Shown one piece after another: positions 26,547 through 35,275 of a stretch of DNA of 60,721 bases. This DNA is from Cytophagales bacterium Ga0077538 (GTDB lineage Bacteria; Bacteroidota; Bacteroidia; Cytophagales; Cyclobacteriaceae): contig LNEN01000154.1 of NCBI GenBank assembly GCA_001464155.1, positions 1 through 60,721 on the forward strand, read 5' to 3'. The notes under the pieces were generated by a model, which was not told the DNA's origin, ran no database searches, and saw only the letters and a program-made list of their open reading frames with translations. A program made the position numbers and the translations under genes. The first letter of the stretch is position 1. Every line of letters begins with the position of its first letter.

Positions 26547-27157
26547 ATCTTCAGGAAACCTGGAACAAATTAGATAGAGAGAAGCTGGGCACTCCAGGCA
26601 ACTCACTATTGCCTGCGTTTAAGAAGCACTCTCGTCATCCAGTTCAAAAACTAATCAGAGCCTTTCAGATTACGCTAGGTTTTACGATCGTTTTCGGCCT
26701 TTTTTTTATAGCACTCCTCTTTGTGTTTGATCCATGGATAATACGCTTGTTCTTAGGATTATTGATTGCTGCCTATTCTTTCTTTTTTATCTATAATCTT
26801 AAAACCTACAAAAAACTTCAAGTCGAATGGGTGAATCCTTTTGACAGTCCCCTTAAAGAGGCTTTCCATAAAATTTACCACATAGCGCATTCTTCGATTC
26901 GCTTTCAGGAAAAAGCAGCACTCTACATGTATCCTATCTCCATAACAGGAGGATACTTAATGGGTCTTTTTACCGGTAACAGTACACAGTTTGAAAGAAA
27001 TTTAACAAACCTTCATGTACTCATCATCCTGTGGATTTGTATGATCATCTTCACCCCTGTGTGCTATTATTTGGCTAAATGGATGTACAAAGTATCGTAC
27101 GACAAATACTTGCAACAACTCCAATCTCTTTTGAAGGAAATGCAGCCAGAGGAATGA
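26543..27157 (+). CDS. Four-TM membrane protein coupled to an ECF sigma factor
   Basis: This 204-residue protein has a short cytoplasmic N-terminus (about 50 residues) followed by two TM segments (about 52-95, TIVFGLFFIALLFVF and the next) and two more near the C-terminus (PISITGGYLMGLF; VLIILWICMIIFTPVCYYLA). There is no HxxxCxxC anti-sigma zinc motif. The overlapping position after the sigma gene makes an anti-sigma or sensor role likely, but that is inference from context; I do not recognise the family beyond similar proteins in Bacteroidota sigma loci. Confidence 0.6.
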   Translation: MNLQETWNKLDREKLGTPGNSLLPAFKKHSRHPVQKLIRAFQITLGFTIVFGLFFIALLFVFDPWIIRLFLGLLIAAYSFFFIYNLKTYKKLQVEWVNPFDSPLKEAFHKIYHIAHSSIRFQEKAALYMYPISITGGYLMGLFTGNSTQFERNLTNLHVLIILWICMIIFTPVCYYLAKWMYKVSYDKYLQQLQSLLKEMQPEE

Positions 27158-27193
27158 TCTGGGTACTTCAAAAGTAAATGACTATCTTCATTT

Positions 27194-27760
27194 ATGCGAA
27201 AGATTCAGTTCCACATCCTTTCCATTGCTGTTGTCCTTTGGTGTAGTGCCTGTACAGAGGTTATTTTCCCCACTCATCAACCAAAAGGAATAAAGCCCTT
27301 AGCTGAAATGCCGAAAGAGCTTCGCGGTAAGTATATAATTCCAGAAGGCGATAGTGTGGATAGAATGGACACACTAATCATTGATGCCACGAGTTATCGT
27401 TTTACCAGCAGCGCTAAAAAAGCAGACCACAGTTGGTTAGACAATGCACAGCTCAGCGTCTCCTTAGTCGTGAAGAGATACAAAGGCTATTATTTTTTCA
27501 ACTTCAAAGAGAACGACCAATGGTTATTGCGCGTAGTGAAAATAGAAAGCGGAGGTAATTTGAGCTTTCGCATGTTTGCCATTGACGGAGCCGGCAAGGA
27601 CAAATTGCTTTGGGAGCTTGAGCAAGAAATAGCTGTGGAAATAATACAAATTGATAGTAATGAGAAGTATTATAAAATAGATCCTTCACCAAAAAAATTA
27701 CTTCAGCTAGTGAAGAAGAAAAAATACTGGGAAGAATCGAAACTGAAGCGAGTAAAATAA
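27194..27760 (+). CDS. Hypothetical lipoprotein
   Basis: This 188-residue protein has an N-terminal hydrophobic signal (IQFHILSIAVVLWCSAC) ending in a cysteine that could be lipidated, although the lipobox is weak. The rest is soluble and basic at the C-terminus (LVKKKKYWEESKLKRVK). I do not recognise a family. It follows the ECF sigma/membrane protein pair by 37 bases on the same strand and may belong to that operon. Confidence 0.55.
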   Translation: MRKIQFHILSIAVVLWCSACTEVIFPTHQPKGIKPLAEMPKELRGKYIIPEGDSVDRMDTLIIDATSYRFTSSAKKADHSWLDNAQLSVSLVVKRYKGYYFFNFKENDQWLLRVVKIESGGNLSFRMFAIDGAGKDKLLWELEQEIAVEIIQIDSNEKYYKIDPSPKKLLQLVKKKKYWEESKLKRVK

Positions 27761-27792
27761 AAAAGGAGAAGCTTACTGCCTCTCCCTTTTCA
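27759..27792. terminator. Bidirectional terminator-like hairpin between convergent genes
   Basis: An A-rich arm with GGAGA and a complementary TCTCC arm followed by T-rich sequence form a stem (one bulge) with an 11-base loop. It lies in the 51 bases between the stops of the hypothetical lipoprotein (plus) and the M57 protease (minus). A-runs on one side and T-runs on the other let it serve both strands. Confidence 0.6.
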
Positions 27793-27811
27793 GATTATAA
27801 ATCAATAAAGA

Positions 27812-28591
27812 CTAGTACAAGTAGCCAAGAGCTGTTTTGTCGTTGTTGTTAAACGGACGATTCGTAGAAGCGCTCAAACAAGCCAACATCCAAGAACCTG
27901 GATCCGCAACGGTAGGAGTACCAGGGATATGAATAGCACCTACTGTAGAAGCACCTTCGTTAGCAGTAGAACCTCCACAGCTATAGCTGCGGTCCATGTA
28001 GTCTGTATGACGGAAACCGATGCAATGACCGATCTCGTGCGCCACAACGGTTGTCATGAAACCATCGCTGTACGTAGTGTATGTCTTCGCATACTTAATT
28101 TCATTGTAAGGATTGCCACCGCTCGGGAAACCGGCAGAAGCAATGTACTGTCTGGTGTTCACAATACGGATATTGATGTTTCCACCACTAGCCACACGTG
28201 TGAAGGTAAGACCCAAGTTCTCTGCATTGTAACGCGCCAGGGCATTGTTTACCGCTGTAGAGAAAGCAGCAGGAACAGTACCACTAACACTTACTGTAAT
28301 TGTTCTAGGAGCAGAAACAAGGTTTGTAGTTCGGTATTGCTCAACATTGGCTGCGTTCAAGTGTGTTCTGGTTCTTGCATTTTCCAGATCATGGTCGTGC
28401 AGCATGATGTCACCTTCTACCAGGTATCCATCCTCCGCTAATTGAACATCTTGTGTGTTGAATCCAAGGGCAGAAATTTTATCAAGCGTAGCTTGAGAAA
28501 TTTCCTTGGAGGTAAAACTTTCGTCCTGCTGGCAGGACACCATAACAACCACTGCTGCGAGGGCTGCCATAGATAGTACTTTTTTCATCAT
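27812..28591 (-). CDS. M57-type zinc metalloprotease (dual-action HEIGH peptidase), lipoprotein
   Basis: This 259-residue secreted protein has a lipoprotein signal peptide (SMAALAAVVVMVSC, lipobox Cys at about residue 20). The zinc-binding HExxHxxGxxH motif is HEIGHCIGFRH at about 185-195. The fold matches the peptidase M57 family of metzincin-like proteases found in Bacteroidota and Myxococcota. It is probably anchored to the cell surface or outer membrane. It is a single gene with a 200-base upstream region of AT-rich sequence and no recognised element. Confidence 0.88.
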   Translation of the reverse strand: MMKKVLSMAALAAVVVMVSCQQDESFTSKEISQATLDKISALGFNTQDVQLAEDGYLVEGDIMLHDHDLENARTRTHLNAANVEQYRTTNLVSAPRTITVSVSGTVPAAFSTAVNNALARYNAENLGLTFTRVASGGNINIRIVNTRQYIASAGFPSGGNPYNEIKYAKTYTTYSDGFMTTVVAHEIGHCIGFRHTDYMDRSYSCGGSTANEGASTVGAIHIPGTPTVADPGSWMLACLSASTNRPFNNNDKTALGYLY

Positions 28592-28788
28592 AGGTTTAGG
28601 TTTGTATTAGGTTAACAGGGCTCAAAATAGCAATTCAAACCAATAATCTACCGCCTATACCCTATAAATAGTGTATAAATTTTTAATTGCATCAATCTTT
28701 CGGAATTATATTTTGTATCCTAAAATGTGACACCCTCCAAACGACCGTTAGCAGCCACTTTTATTTTTAGAAGCAGCAGATAATTTGT

Positions 28789-29139
28789 TTAACGTTTTCC
28801 CTTCTCTCCAGCCATATCAGAAAAGAGACTGTTGAATAAGGAAAGGATGAGGCTAAAAAGGAGCGCCCACCAAAAACCATCCACAAAAAAGCCGTCAATA
28901 AAGTAGTCGGTCAATAGGATCATCAAGGCATTAATCACCAGCAAGAAAAGCCCAAGCGTGATGAACGTAAGCGGAATGGTGAGCAGTATTAAGAAAGGCT
29001 TCACAAAGATATTTACCAAACTGAGCACTAAGGCCACCAACAAGGCGGTCCAATAATCATGGACATCCACCCCTGGGAGCAAATAAGAAGTGAGCACAAC
29101 GGCTACACCACTTAATAAAAACCGTACGATCCAATTCAT
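28789..29139 (-). CDS. Phage holin family IV-like membrane protein
   Basis: This 116-residue protein with four hydrophobic segments (starting MNWIVRFLLSGVAVVLTSYLL) belongs to the widespread 'phage holin family' of small membrane proteins (PF04020 type). In chromosomes these are seldom phage-derived; their function is unknown. There are no phage genes nearby. It is divergent from the DnaQ/GIY-YIG nuclease gene, with 68 bases between starts. Confidence 0.8.
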   Translation of the reverse strand: MNWIVRFLLSGVAVVLTSYLLPGVDVHDYWTALLVALVLSLVNIFVKPFLILLTIPLTFITLGLFLLVINALMILLTDYFIDGFFVDGFWWALLFSLILSLFNSLFSDMAGEKGKR

Positions 29140-29207
29140 TAATAAATATGTCTTATTTATTCATCAGGAACAACGACCAGTATAATTGCATCCTATAAAT
29201 TAGCACC

Positions 29208-30578
29208 ATGTATGCGATTGTGGATATTGAGACTACCGGGGGCTATGCAGAGAACCATCGCATTACAGAAATTGCCATTGTGCACCACGATGGCATTCAG
29301 ACTGGAGAGACTTTTAAAACACTGATTAACCCAGGAAGACCGATTCCGTCTTATATCACTGGTCTCACAGGTATCACCAACGAAATGGTGTTGAGTGCTC
29401 CTCGCTTCGAAGAGGTGGCTTCCGATATTTTTGAATTTCTAAACGGAAAAATTTTTGTTGCTCACAATGCACATTTCGATTATTCTTTTCTAAAAAAAGA
29501 ATTCGAACAAGCCGGTATTGTTTGGCAAACCAAAAAACTATGCACGGTTCGTTTAAGTCGCAAAATCATTCCGGGCTTGCGTTCTTACAGTTTAGGAAGC
29601 ATTGCTGAAAGTCTGGGGATTCCAATAACCAACCGCCATCGTGCCAGCGGAGATGCTGAAGCAACGGTACGCGTTTTCAATTTGTTATTGAATCGCGATC
29701 GCGAAGGACATATTCTAAAAGCGCTAAAGCGCAACAGTGGAGAAACCATTCTGCCACCCAACTTACCGAAAGAAGATTTTGATTCGCTGCCTGCCAAGCC
29801 AGGCGTTTACTATTTCTTAAATGCCCGCGGCAGTGTGATTTATGTTGGCAAAGCCGCCAATATCAAAAAGAGAATTGCCGGACATTTTTCTGGAGATGCA
29901 CGTGAATGGAGTCGACAAAACATTCGCAACGAAATTCATCGCATTCGGTATGAACTGACCGGTAATGAAATGATAGCCCTCATTTTTGAGTCGCAGGAGA
30001 TCAGACGCTTGTGGCCCAAGTACAATCAGGCACAAAAACACCGTGTAGAAGAGTGGAGTATCTATACCTACGAAGACAGAAATGGATACGTACGCTTTTC
30101 TGTGAATACAGTGATGAAGGGATCTCAACCCCTGGTGCGCCTGAGCAGTAAAGGAGATGCCTGGAATTTTTTATGGGAGAAAGTTCATGCTTTTGAATTA
30201 TGTCCAAAGCTCTGCGGCTTACAGGCAGCCAAAGGCTTGTGCTTTCAACATCAAACCGGTGAATGCCATGGGGCATGCCAAGGAATTGAAAGCACTAAAA
30301 AATATAACAAACGCATTACTAAGATGCTGGACACGCTCAAGCAAAAGGGGGATAAACTAGCCATTGTGGGAAAGGGAAGAACTCAAGCCGAGCAATCGCT
30401 TATCCTGATAAAAGAAGGAAGTTATATTGGGCACGGATTTACTGACAGAAAAATTTCCTTCAATAGTTTTGAAGAAGCGCAGCGTGTGATCAGAACCGGT
30501 GTGGAGACACCCACTGTGCACAACCTGATAAGCTCGTATTTGGCGAACATGAATGAAGATGAAGTGGTGATCTTCTAA
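29208..30578 (+). CDS. DnaQ-like 3'-5' exonuclease fused to a UvrC-type GIY-YIG endonuclease
   Basis: This is a two-domain nuclease of 456 residues. The N-terminal DEDDh exonuclease (about 1-165) has ExoI motif VDIETTGG and the later HNAHFDYSFL and HRASGDAEATV motifs. The GIY-YIG domain (about 196-280) has KPGVYYFLNARGSVIYVGKA. The C-terminal region (about 290-456) has a cysteine/histidine cluster (LCPKLCGLQAAKGLCFQ). This fusion is known in Bacteroidota and Actinobacteria and resembles E. coli Cho plus an exonuclease. A role in excision repair is probable. Confidence 0.9.
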   Translation: MYAIVDIETTGGYAENHRITEIAIVHHDGIQTGETFKTLINPGRPIPSYITGLTGITNEMVLSAPRFEEVASDIFEFLNGKIFVAHNAHFDYSFLKKEFEQAGIVWQTKKLCTVRLSRKIIPGLRSYSLGSIAESLGIPITNRHRASGDAEATVRVFNLLLNRDREGHILKALKRNSGETILPPNLPKEDFDSLPAKPGVYYFLNARGSVIYVGKAANIKKRIAGHFSGDAREWSRQNIRNEIHRIRYELTGNEMIALIFESQEIRRLWPKYNQAQKHRVEEWSIYTYEDRNGYVRFSVNTVMKGSQPLVRLSSKGDAWNFLWEKVHAFELCPKLCGLQAAKGLCFQHQTGECHGACQGIESTKKYNKRITKMLDTLKQKGDKLAIVGKGRTQAEQSLILIKEGSYIGHGFTDRKISFNSFEEAQRVIRTGVETPTVHNLISSYLANMNEDEVVIF

Positions 30579-30591
30579 TACCCTGAAAAGC

Positions 30592-30621
30592 AAATCGGCC
30601 TGTATTTCTACAAGCCGATTT
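30592..30621. terminator. Hairpin terminator between convergent nuclease and nusB genes
   Basis: AAATCGGC and GCCGATTT form an 8-base stem, extended by TGTA/TACA after one mismatch, with a TTTC loop. It is followed by T-rich sequence on the plus strand and preceded by AAAAGC, so it may stop transcripts from both sides. Confidence 0.7.
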
Positions 30622-30650
30622 CTTATTGTGTGATAGATTCTCGAAAATCT

Positions 30651-31790
30651 CTATTTATTATCAATCAAACCTCTTCCACTCTTCTTAAAGGTGCCGTTGT
30701 CTAGCATGGCCTTGGCAATCACATCCAAAATACCATTTACAAACTGACGGCTCTTGGGTGTACTATATCCCTTTGCTAATTCAATATATTCGTTGATCGT
30801 AACTTTTACCGGAATACCAGGGAAAGTAATCAACTCAGCAATGGCCATTTCTAAAATAACACGATCGGTTAATGGGAGACGTTCTACTTCCCAATTGCGT
30901 GTATTGTCAGCAATCAATTTCTTTTGGTCTTCCGGAAGATCTGATGCGTAGTTGTACAACTTCTCAATGAAGTTCTTATCATCGTTCCAGTCCATCGACA
31001 AGGTCATCAATCCCAATTGATCACTCTTTTCAGGATTGTAACTCTTAATGGTTTTTTCCACCATGCCTTTTACTATCTCTTTGTCCTCCGCCCAATGCAA
31101 TACTTCCTCTTCAAAGAAATCGTTGATGATGGTCTTGCCAAGAATAAGTTTCTTGTAAATATGACTGACTACTTTTCGTTGATCTTCTAAAGGAGGATTT
31201 CTCCTGTCAAGAGATTCCAAATACAAATCATCCGGACGAATAACATCTCTGAACCACACGCGCACACGGTCCATCTTATCGTTCCAGTGCCGATTCAATT
31301 TCAATGAATCTTTCTTTAAGGCTTCACTGTTTTGAAGGCCCTTGACCCAGGCATTATTCAAAAACCCCGTATGGCTTACTTTTTTATCTGCAGCTGCAGC
31401 CTCAGCAATAGCAACCCCTAAGCTTAAAACAAAAATGTAGTAATCGTAAATATGTTCCGCATCCGACACTAAGTTCTTGCGTTGGTTTTCAACATCGCGT
31501 TTTGTCTGCTTAGCATAATATTCCAATGCTTCGTTCACTACCTTCTCAATTTTAGGTTCCTCGTGTTTGGTAGACTGAGCACCTGCTTGAAATTCTTTTT
31601 CGAAAAGTTTAAATGCAAGTTGACGTTGATCTTTCAGGAGCTCTTTATCCTGAAACTCCATAGAGTTGAGATCGGGCGCAAAACGTTGGGTAATGAGTGT
31701 GAGGCAGAGCCCGTGATTGGCTTCTTTGCACTGATGTAGAGCGAAGAGGCTCTGCATGGTTTTTATGCGTAGACTGTGGCGATTAAGCAT
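30651..31790 (-). CDS. nusB: Transcription antitermination factor NusB with long N-terminal extension
   Basis: This 379-residue protein is far longer than E. coli NusB (139). The canonical NusB domain is the C-terminal ~140 residues, ending in the recognisable PVKVTINEYIELAKGYSTPKS and FVNGILD segments. The first ~230 residues are charged and helical. This extended form is the norm in Bacteroidota. NusB with S10 binds the boxA of rRNA transcripts to prevent premature termination. It stands alone, with a hairpin terminator downstream. Confidence 0.9.
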   Translation of the reverse strand: MLNRHSLRIKTMQSLFALHQCKEANHGLCLTLITQRFAPDLNSMEFQDKELLKDQRQLAFKLFEKEFQAGAQSTKHEEPKIEKVVNEALEYYAKQTKRDVENQRKNLVSDAEHIYDYYIFVLSLGVAIAEAAAADKKVSHTGFLNNAWVKGLQNSEALKKDSLKLNRHWNDKMDRVRVWFRDVIRPDDLYLESLDRRNPPLEDQRKVVSHIYKKLILGKTIINDFFEEEVLHWAEDKEIVKGMVEKTIKSYNPEKSDQLGLMTLSMDWNDDKNFIEKLYNYASDLPEDQKKLIADNTRNWEVERLPLTDRVILEMAIAELITFPGIPVKVTINEYIELAKGYSTPKSRQFVNGILDVIAKAMLDNGTFKKSGRGLIDNK

Positions 31791-31877
31791 GTGGTAAGAA
31801 CGACTTTGTAAGAACTAGGATACAAAAGTAAGCTAAAAAACATCAATTCATTCGTTTTTCGGCCTTTTAGAAAGACA

Positions 31878-31919
31878 AAAGCGAGAAATCTCTAACCCAT
31901 GTCAGAAATTTCTCGCTTT
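31878..31919 (-). terminator. Terminator hairpin after leucine dehydrogenase
   Basis: A perfect 12-base stem (AAAGCGAGAAAT with ATTTCTCGCTTT) and an 18-base loop, followed on the minus strand by a T-rich run. It lies 80 bases after the dehydrogenase stop and upstream of nusB. Confidence 0.7.
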
Positions 31920-31998
31920 GATTGAAATACTAATCTTGTTTTCTGCCTTCATCAGGCTCCCTCTGTAAGAGAACTCGGAGGACAGATCAAGAAGAATC

Positions 31999-33099
31999 TT
32001 ATCTTGGAATTCTTACTCTTCCCACTTCTTCAATGCGCTTCTCAGCCAAACGGATTGCCGCTTCCTGCGTGCTGATTTTTTCATTTTCAGCAAGGGTAAG
32101 AATGTTCATGTTGGTTGTGTAGATTTTCTCTGCTTGTTCTAACGCACGCTTTTGGTTGTAGTTACCCAAGTATTCGTTGTACACATTAATCAAACCACCG
32201 GCATTGATCAAGAAGTCAGGAGCATACGTAATGCTTCTGTCCTTCAACATATAGCCGTTCTTCACTTCATCCTTCAACTGGTTGTTGGCAGCACCTGCAA
32301 CAATCGCACACTTTAGACGAGGAATGGTGTTATCATTTAATGTTGCACCCAGCGCACACGGTGCATAGATATCCATGTCTAAGTCGAAAATAGCATCAGC
32401 ACTTACCGTAGCTACACCAAATTTATCGACCAACATTTTTACTTTCTCTTCAGAAATATCATTAATGGTAACCTTCGCGCCTTCTTTCACTAAATGCTCT
32501 ACTAAGTGCATACCAACCTGGCCAACACCTTGTACCGCTACTTTCTTCCCCACTAATGAATCGCTTCCGTATACCTTTTTAGCTGTGGACTTCATACCCA
32601 AGTACACGCCATAGGCTGTAACCGGTGAAGGATCGCCACTACCCCCCATGCTCTCCGGTAAACCGGTAACGTGTTTGGTTTCCATGCCGATGTATTCCAT
32701 GTCTTGTGTCTTCATGTTTACATCTTCGGCCGTAATATATTTTCCGTTCAGGCTGTTTACGAACTTACCAAAACGTCTCATGAAGGCTTCTGTCTTCAAT
32801 GTTTTTGCATCTCCAATCACAACCGCTTTTCCACCACCCAAATTCAAACCGCTGATGGCTGCTTTGAAGGTCATGCCACGGGAAAGACGCAATACATCTG
32901 TAATTGCTTCTTGCTCTGTCGCATAATTCCACATGCGCGTACCGCCTAAGGCAGGACCGAGTACCGTGTTGTGGATACCGATAATTGCTTTGAGGCCCGT
33001 TGCTTCATCATTACAAAACACCACTTGTTCATGACCCATTTGTGAAACTGAGCCGAAGATACCGGCTGCTTCCACCTTTTCAAGTTCTTTTACCTGCAT
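31999..33099 (-). CDS. Leucine dehydrogenase (Glu/Leu/Phe/Val dehydrogenase family)
   Basis: This NAD-dependent amino acid dehydrogenase of 366 residues deaminates leucine, valine or isoleucine to the keto acid. The catalytic-lysine segment GLNLGGGKAVVIGD and the upstream GPALGGTRMW substrate-binding motif are clear. The Rossmann motif VQGVGQVGMHLVEHL starts the cofactor domain at about residue 188. The product could feed branched-chain fatty acid synthesis, common in this phylum. Single gene; a 240-base upstream intergenic region shared with the ABC exporter holds no element I can name. Confidence 0.92.
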   Translation of the reverse strand: MQVKELEKVEAAGIFGSVSQMGHEQVVFCNDEATGLKAIIGIHNTVLGPALGGTRMWNYATEQEAITDVLRLSRGMTFKAAISGLNLGGGKAVVIGDAKTLKTEAFMRRFGKFVNSLNGKYITAEDVNMKTQDMEYIGMETKHVTGLPESMGGSGDPSPVTAYGVYLGMKSTAKKVYGSDSLVGKKVAVQGVGQVGMHLVEHLVKEGAKVTINDISEEKVKMLVDKFGVATVSADAIFDLDMDIYAPCALGATLNDNTIPRLKCAIVAGAANNQLKDEVKNGYMLKDRSITYAPDFLINAGGLINVYNEYLGNYNQKRALEQAEKIYTTNMNILTLAENEKISTQEAAIRLAEKRIEEVGRVRIPR

Positions 33100-33338
33100 G
33101 GAATTTTTGCGTTTGTTTTATACTTAGTTTTACACCTTTCGCAGTGCCGAAGCACCCTGAAAAGTAAGGCAAAGGTAGGCCATTTCAAACGTTTGCGAGA
33201 ACATTAAAAACAATATTTCGTTGTAGTGAGGAGCCCCCGAATATTCTTACAGAAAACAGAGTATTCGCAGCTTTTTTGGCTTGGTAAAGAATAAAATGCG
33301 AAGGCTGGTTTTGAGCCTTTTAGATTGAAAAGAAAGCG

Positions 33339-35123
33339 ATGAAAGAACTTAAGTATCTCAATAAATACCTCCTCAAATACAAGTGGCATATGGTGCTCGG
33401 CACCCTCTTTGTCATCATCTCCAACTTGTTTCAAATTGTACCCGCACAGTTGGTGCGCAGTGCGCTTGACCTGGTGGTCGAAAACATTCGGGTTTATAAA
33501 TCCATGAATGGTGTGTCTACTCAAGATAGCTTCTTTCAAGTTTTCGCATATGGTATTATGATCTATGCAGGGCTTATTGTACTGATGGCTTTGTTGCGCG
33601 GAGTCTTTTTGTATTTCGTGCGTCAGACGTTGATTGTGATGTCGCGCTTGATTGAGTACGATTTGAAAAATGAAATTTATAAACACTACCAATCACTCCC
33701 GCTGAGTTTCTATCGTAGAAACAACACAGGCGACTTGATGAACCGCATCAGCGAAGACGTAAGCCGGGTGCGGATGTACCTGGGTCCGGCCATTATGTAT
33801 GGCTTGCAATTGGTGACACTTTTCGTGATGCTGATTCCCATCATGTTCAGCATTAGCAGCACCCTTACCTGGTATGCACTAAGTCCCTTGCCTATTTTAT
33901 CGATCAGTATTTTTTTAGTGAATAATAAAATTGAACGCAGGTCAGAACAAATTCAAAAACATCAATCGAAACTCTCCACCTTTGTGCAGGAAGCCTTTAG
34001 TGGTATTCGTGTATTGAAATCCTTCAATCGCGAAGATGAGTCCATGCAGAACTTTGCGAAGGAGAGCGATCACTACAAACATCAATCGTTGAAGCTCACG
34101 AAAGTGCAATCACTTTTCTATCCACTTATCATGGGCTTGATTGGTTTAAGCACCTTGCTTACAGTGTATGGCGGAAGTGTTGAAGTGATTAATGGCAATC
34201 TCACCTTTGGTAATATTGCTGAGTTTATCATTTATGTAAACTTACTTACCTGGCCGGTTACCTCCCTCGGCTGGACGACCAGTTTAGTACAGCGGGCAGA
34301 AGCATCACAAAAGCGCATCAATGAATTCTTAAAAACAACCAACAGCATTATCTCTGAAAAGAATGTAGTGCGTGAATTACAGGGAAAAATTGAATTCAAG
34401 AATGTAAGCTTCACGTATCCGGATACAGGCATTAAAGCTTTGCGCGACATTTCCTTCACAGTTAATCCGGGTGAGTCCCTTGCCATCATTGGCACTACCG
34501 GTTCTGGGAAAAGTACGGTTTCAAATTTGGTGTCGCGTATGTATGATGCCCGCGGGGGAGAGATACTGATTGACGGCATTCCCATTGTTGATTATGATCT
34601 CAACAGTTTGCGCAGTCAGATCGGGTATGTGCCACAAGATGTTTTTCTTTTCAGCGACACCATTTATAACAATATTGGTTTTGGCTTGGATGATTTGGTA
34701 GAAGAAAAAATAATGCAAGCGGCCAAAGATGCTGATGTCTATGATAACATCTTGGCCTTCCCCAATGGTTTTCAAACCCGTGTGGGGGAAAGAGGCATTA
34801 CGCTTTCGGGCGGACAAAAACAACGGGTGTCCATTGCACGAGCCATCGTTCGTGAACCAAAAATATTAATGTTGGATGATGCGTTGAGTGCGGTAGATAC
34901 CAACACGGAGAACAACATCCTTAACAGCTTGAAACGCATCATGAAGGGTCGTACTACCTTGATTATTTCTCACCGTGTATCTTCTGCGAAGTTGGCCAAT
35001 AAGATTGTTGTGCTAGTAGATGGTGCAATCGTGGAAGAAGGTTCGCATGAATCCTTGCTGGAGAAAAATGGTTTGTATCGCGACTTATACGAGAAGCAAA
35101 CGCAGACTGAAGAGGTGGAATAG
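33339..35123 (+). CDS. ABC exporter half-transporter (MdlA/MsbA-like)
   Basis: This is a fused TM-plus-ATPase protein of 594 residues. Six TM segments occupy about 15-330. The nucleotide-binding domain has Walker A GTTGSGKS (about 385-392), Q-loop VPQDVFLF, signature LSGGQKQR (489-496) and Walker B ILMLDD. The residue after the Walker B Asp is Asp514, not the usual catalytic Glu, as in MdlA/BmrC-type subunits that work in heterodimers. No partner half-transporter gene is adjacent. The substrate (drug or lipid) is unknown. Confidence 0.9.
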   Translation: MKELKYLNKYLLKYKWHMVLGTLFVIISNLFQIVPAQLVRSALDLVVENIRVYKSMNGVSTQDSFFQVFAYGIMIYAGLIVLMALLRGVFLYFVRQTLIVMSRLIEYDLKNEIYKHYQSLPLSFYRRNNTGDLMNRISEDVSRVRMYLGPAIMYGLQLVTLFVMLIPIMFSISSTLTWYALSPLPILSISIFLVNNKIERRSEQIQKHQSKLSTFVQEAFSGIRVLKSFNREDESMQNFAKESDHYKHQSLKLTKVQSLFYPLIMGLIGLSTLLTVYGGSVEVINGNLTFGNIAEFIIYVNLLTWPVTSLGWTTSLVQRAEASQKRINEFLKTTNSIISEKNVVRELQGKIEFKNVSFTYPDTGIKALRDISFTVNPGESLAIIGTTGSGKSTVSNLVSRMYDARGGEILIDGIPIVDYDLNSLRSQIGYVPQDVFLFSDTIYNNIGFGLDDLVEEKIMQAAKDADVYDNILAFPNGFQTRVGERGITLSGGQKQRVSIARAIVREPKILMLDDALSAVDTNTENNILNSLKRIMKGRTTLIISHRVSSAKLANKIVVLVDGAIVEEGSHESLLEKNGLYRDLYEKQTQTEEVE

Positions 35124-35175
35124 TGATGCTCGAGCACTGGAAAATCCCGAATGGATGATATATTTATAATAACCT

Positions 35176-35258
35176 TACCCTCGGTCTGTGTCCTCACAGA
35201 CCGAAAGCTGAACGTGATTACGTGTGGTCTGTGAAGACACATAACACGGTGAGGGATA
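35176..35258. repeat. Compound inverted-repeat element between convergent genes
   Basis: A perfect 9-base stem (CGGTCTGTG and CACAGACCG, loop TCCT) at 35182-35203 is followed by a second, related half (GGTCTGTGAAGACACA) at 35225-35240. The outer ends CCCTC (35178-35182) and GAGGG (35251-35255) are complementary, so the whole could fold as a closed multi-branch structure. The second half is close to the reverse complement of the first. It may be a REP/MITE-like remnant or a bidirectional terminator for the ABC exporter and GGGP synthase genes. I found no other copy in the window. Confidence 0.5.
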
Positions 35259-35275
35259 GAAGAGAAAGGATAAAA

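Noticed and set aside
27929-28441. 170-codon open frame antisense to the M57 protease
   Set aside because: Shadow of the protease frame, rich in Cys/Ser/Thr/Arg from reverse codon bias, no recognised motif.
28789-29139. Prophage remnant suggested by holin-like genes here and at 36433
   Set aside because: Both belong to chromosomal holin-named families; no integrase, capsid, tail or lysis genes are near.
33204-33692. 163-codon open frame antisense to the ABC exporter start
   Set aside because: It is a shadow of the exporter frame; no domain features and no start context.
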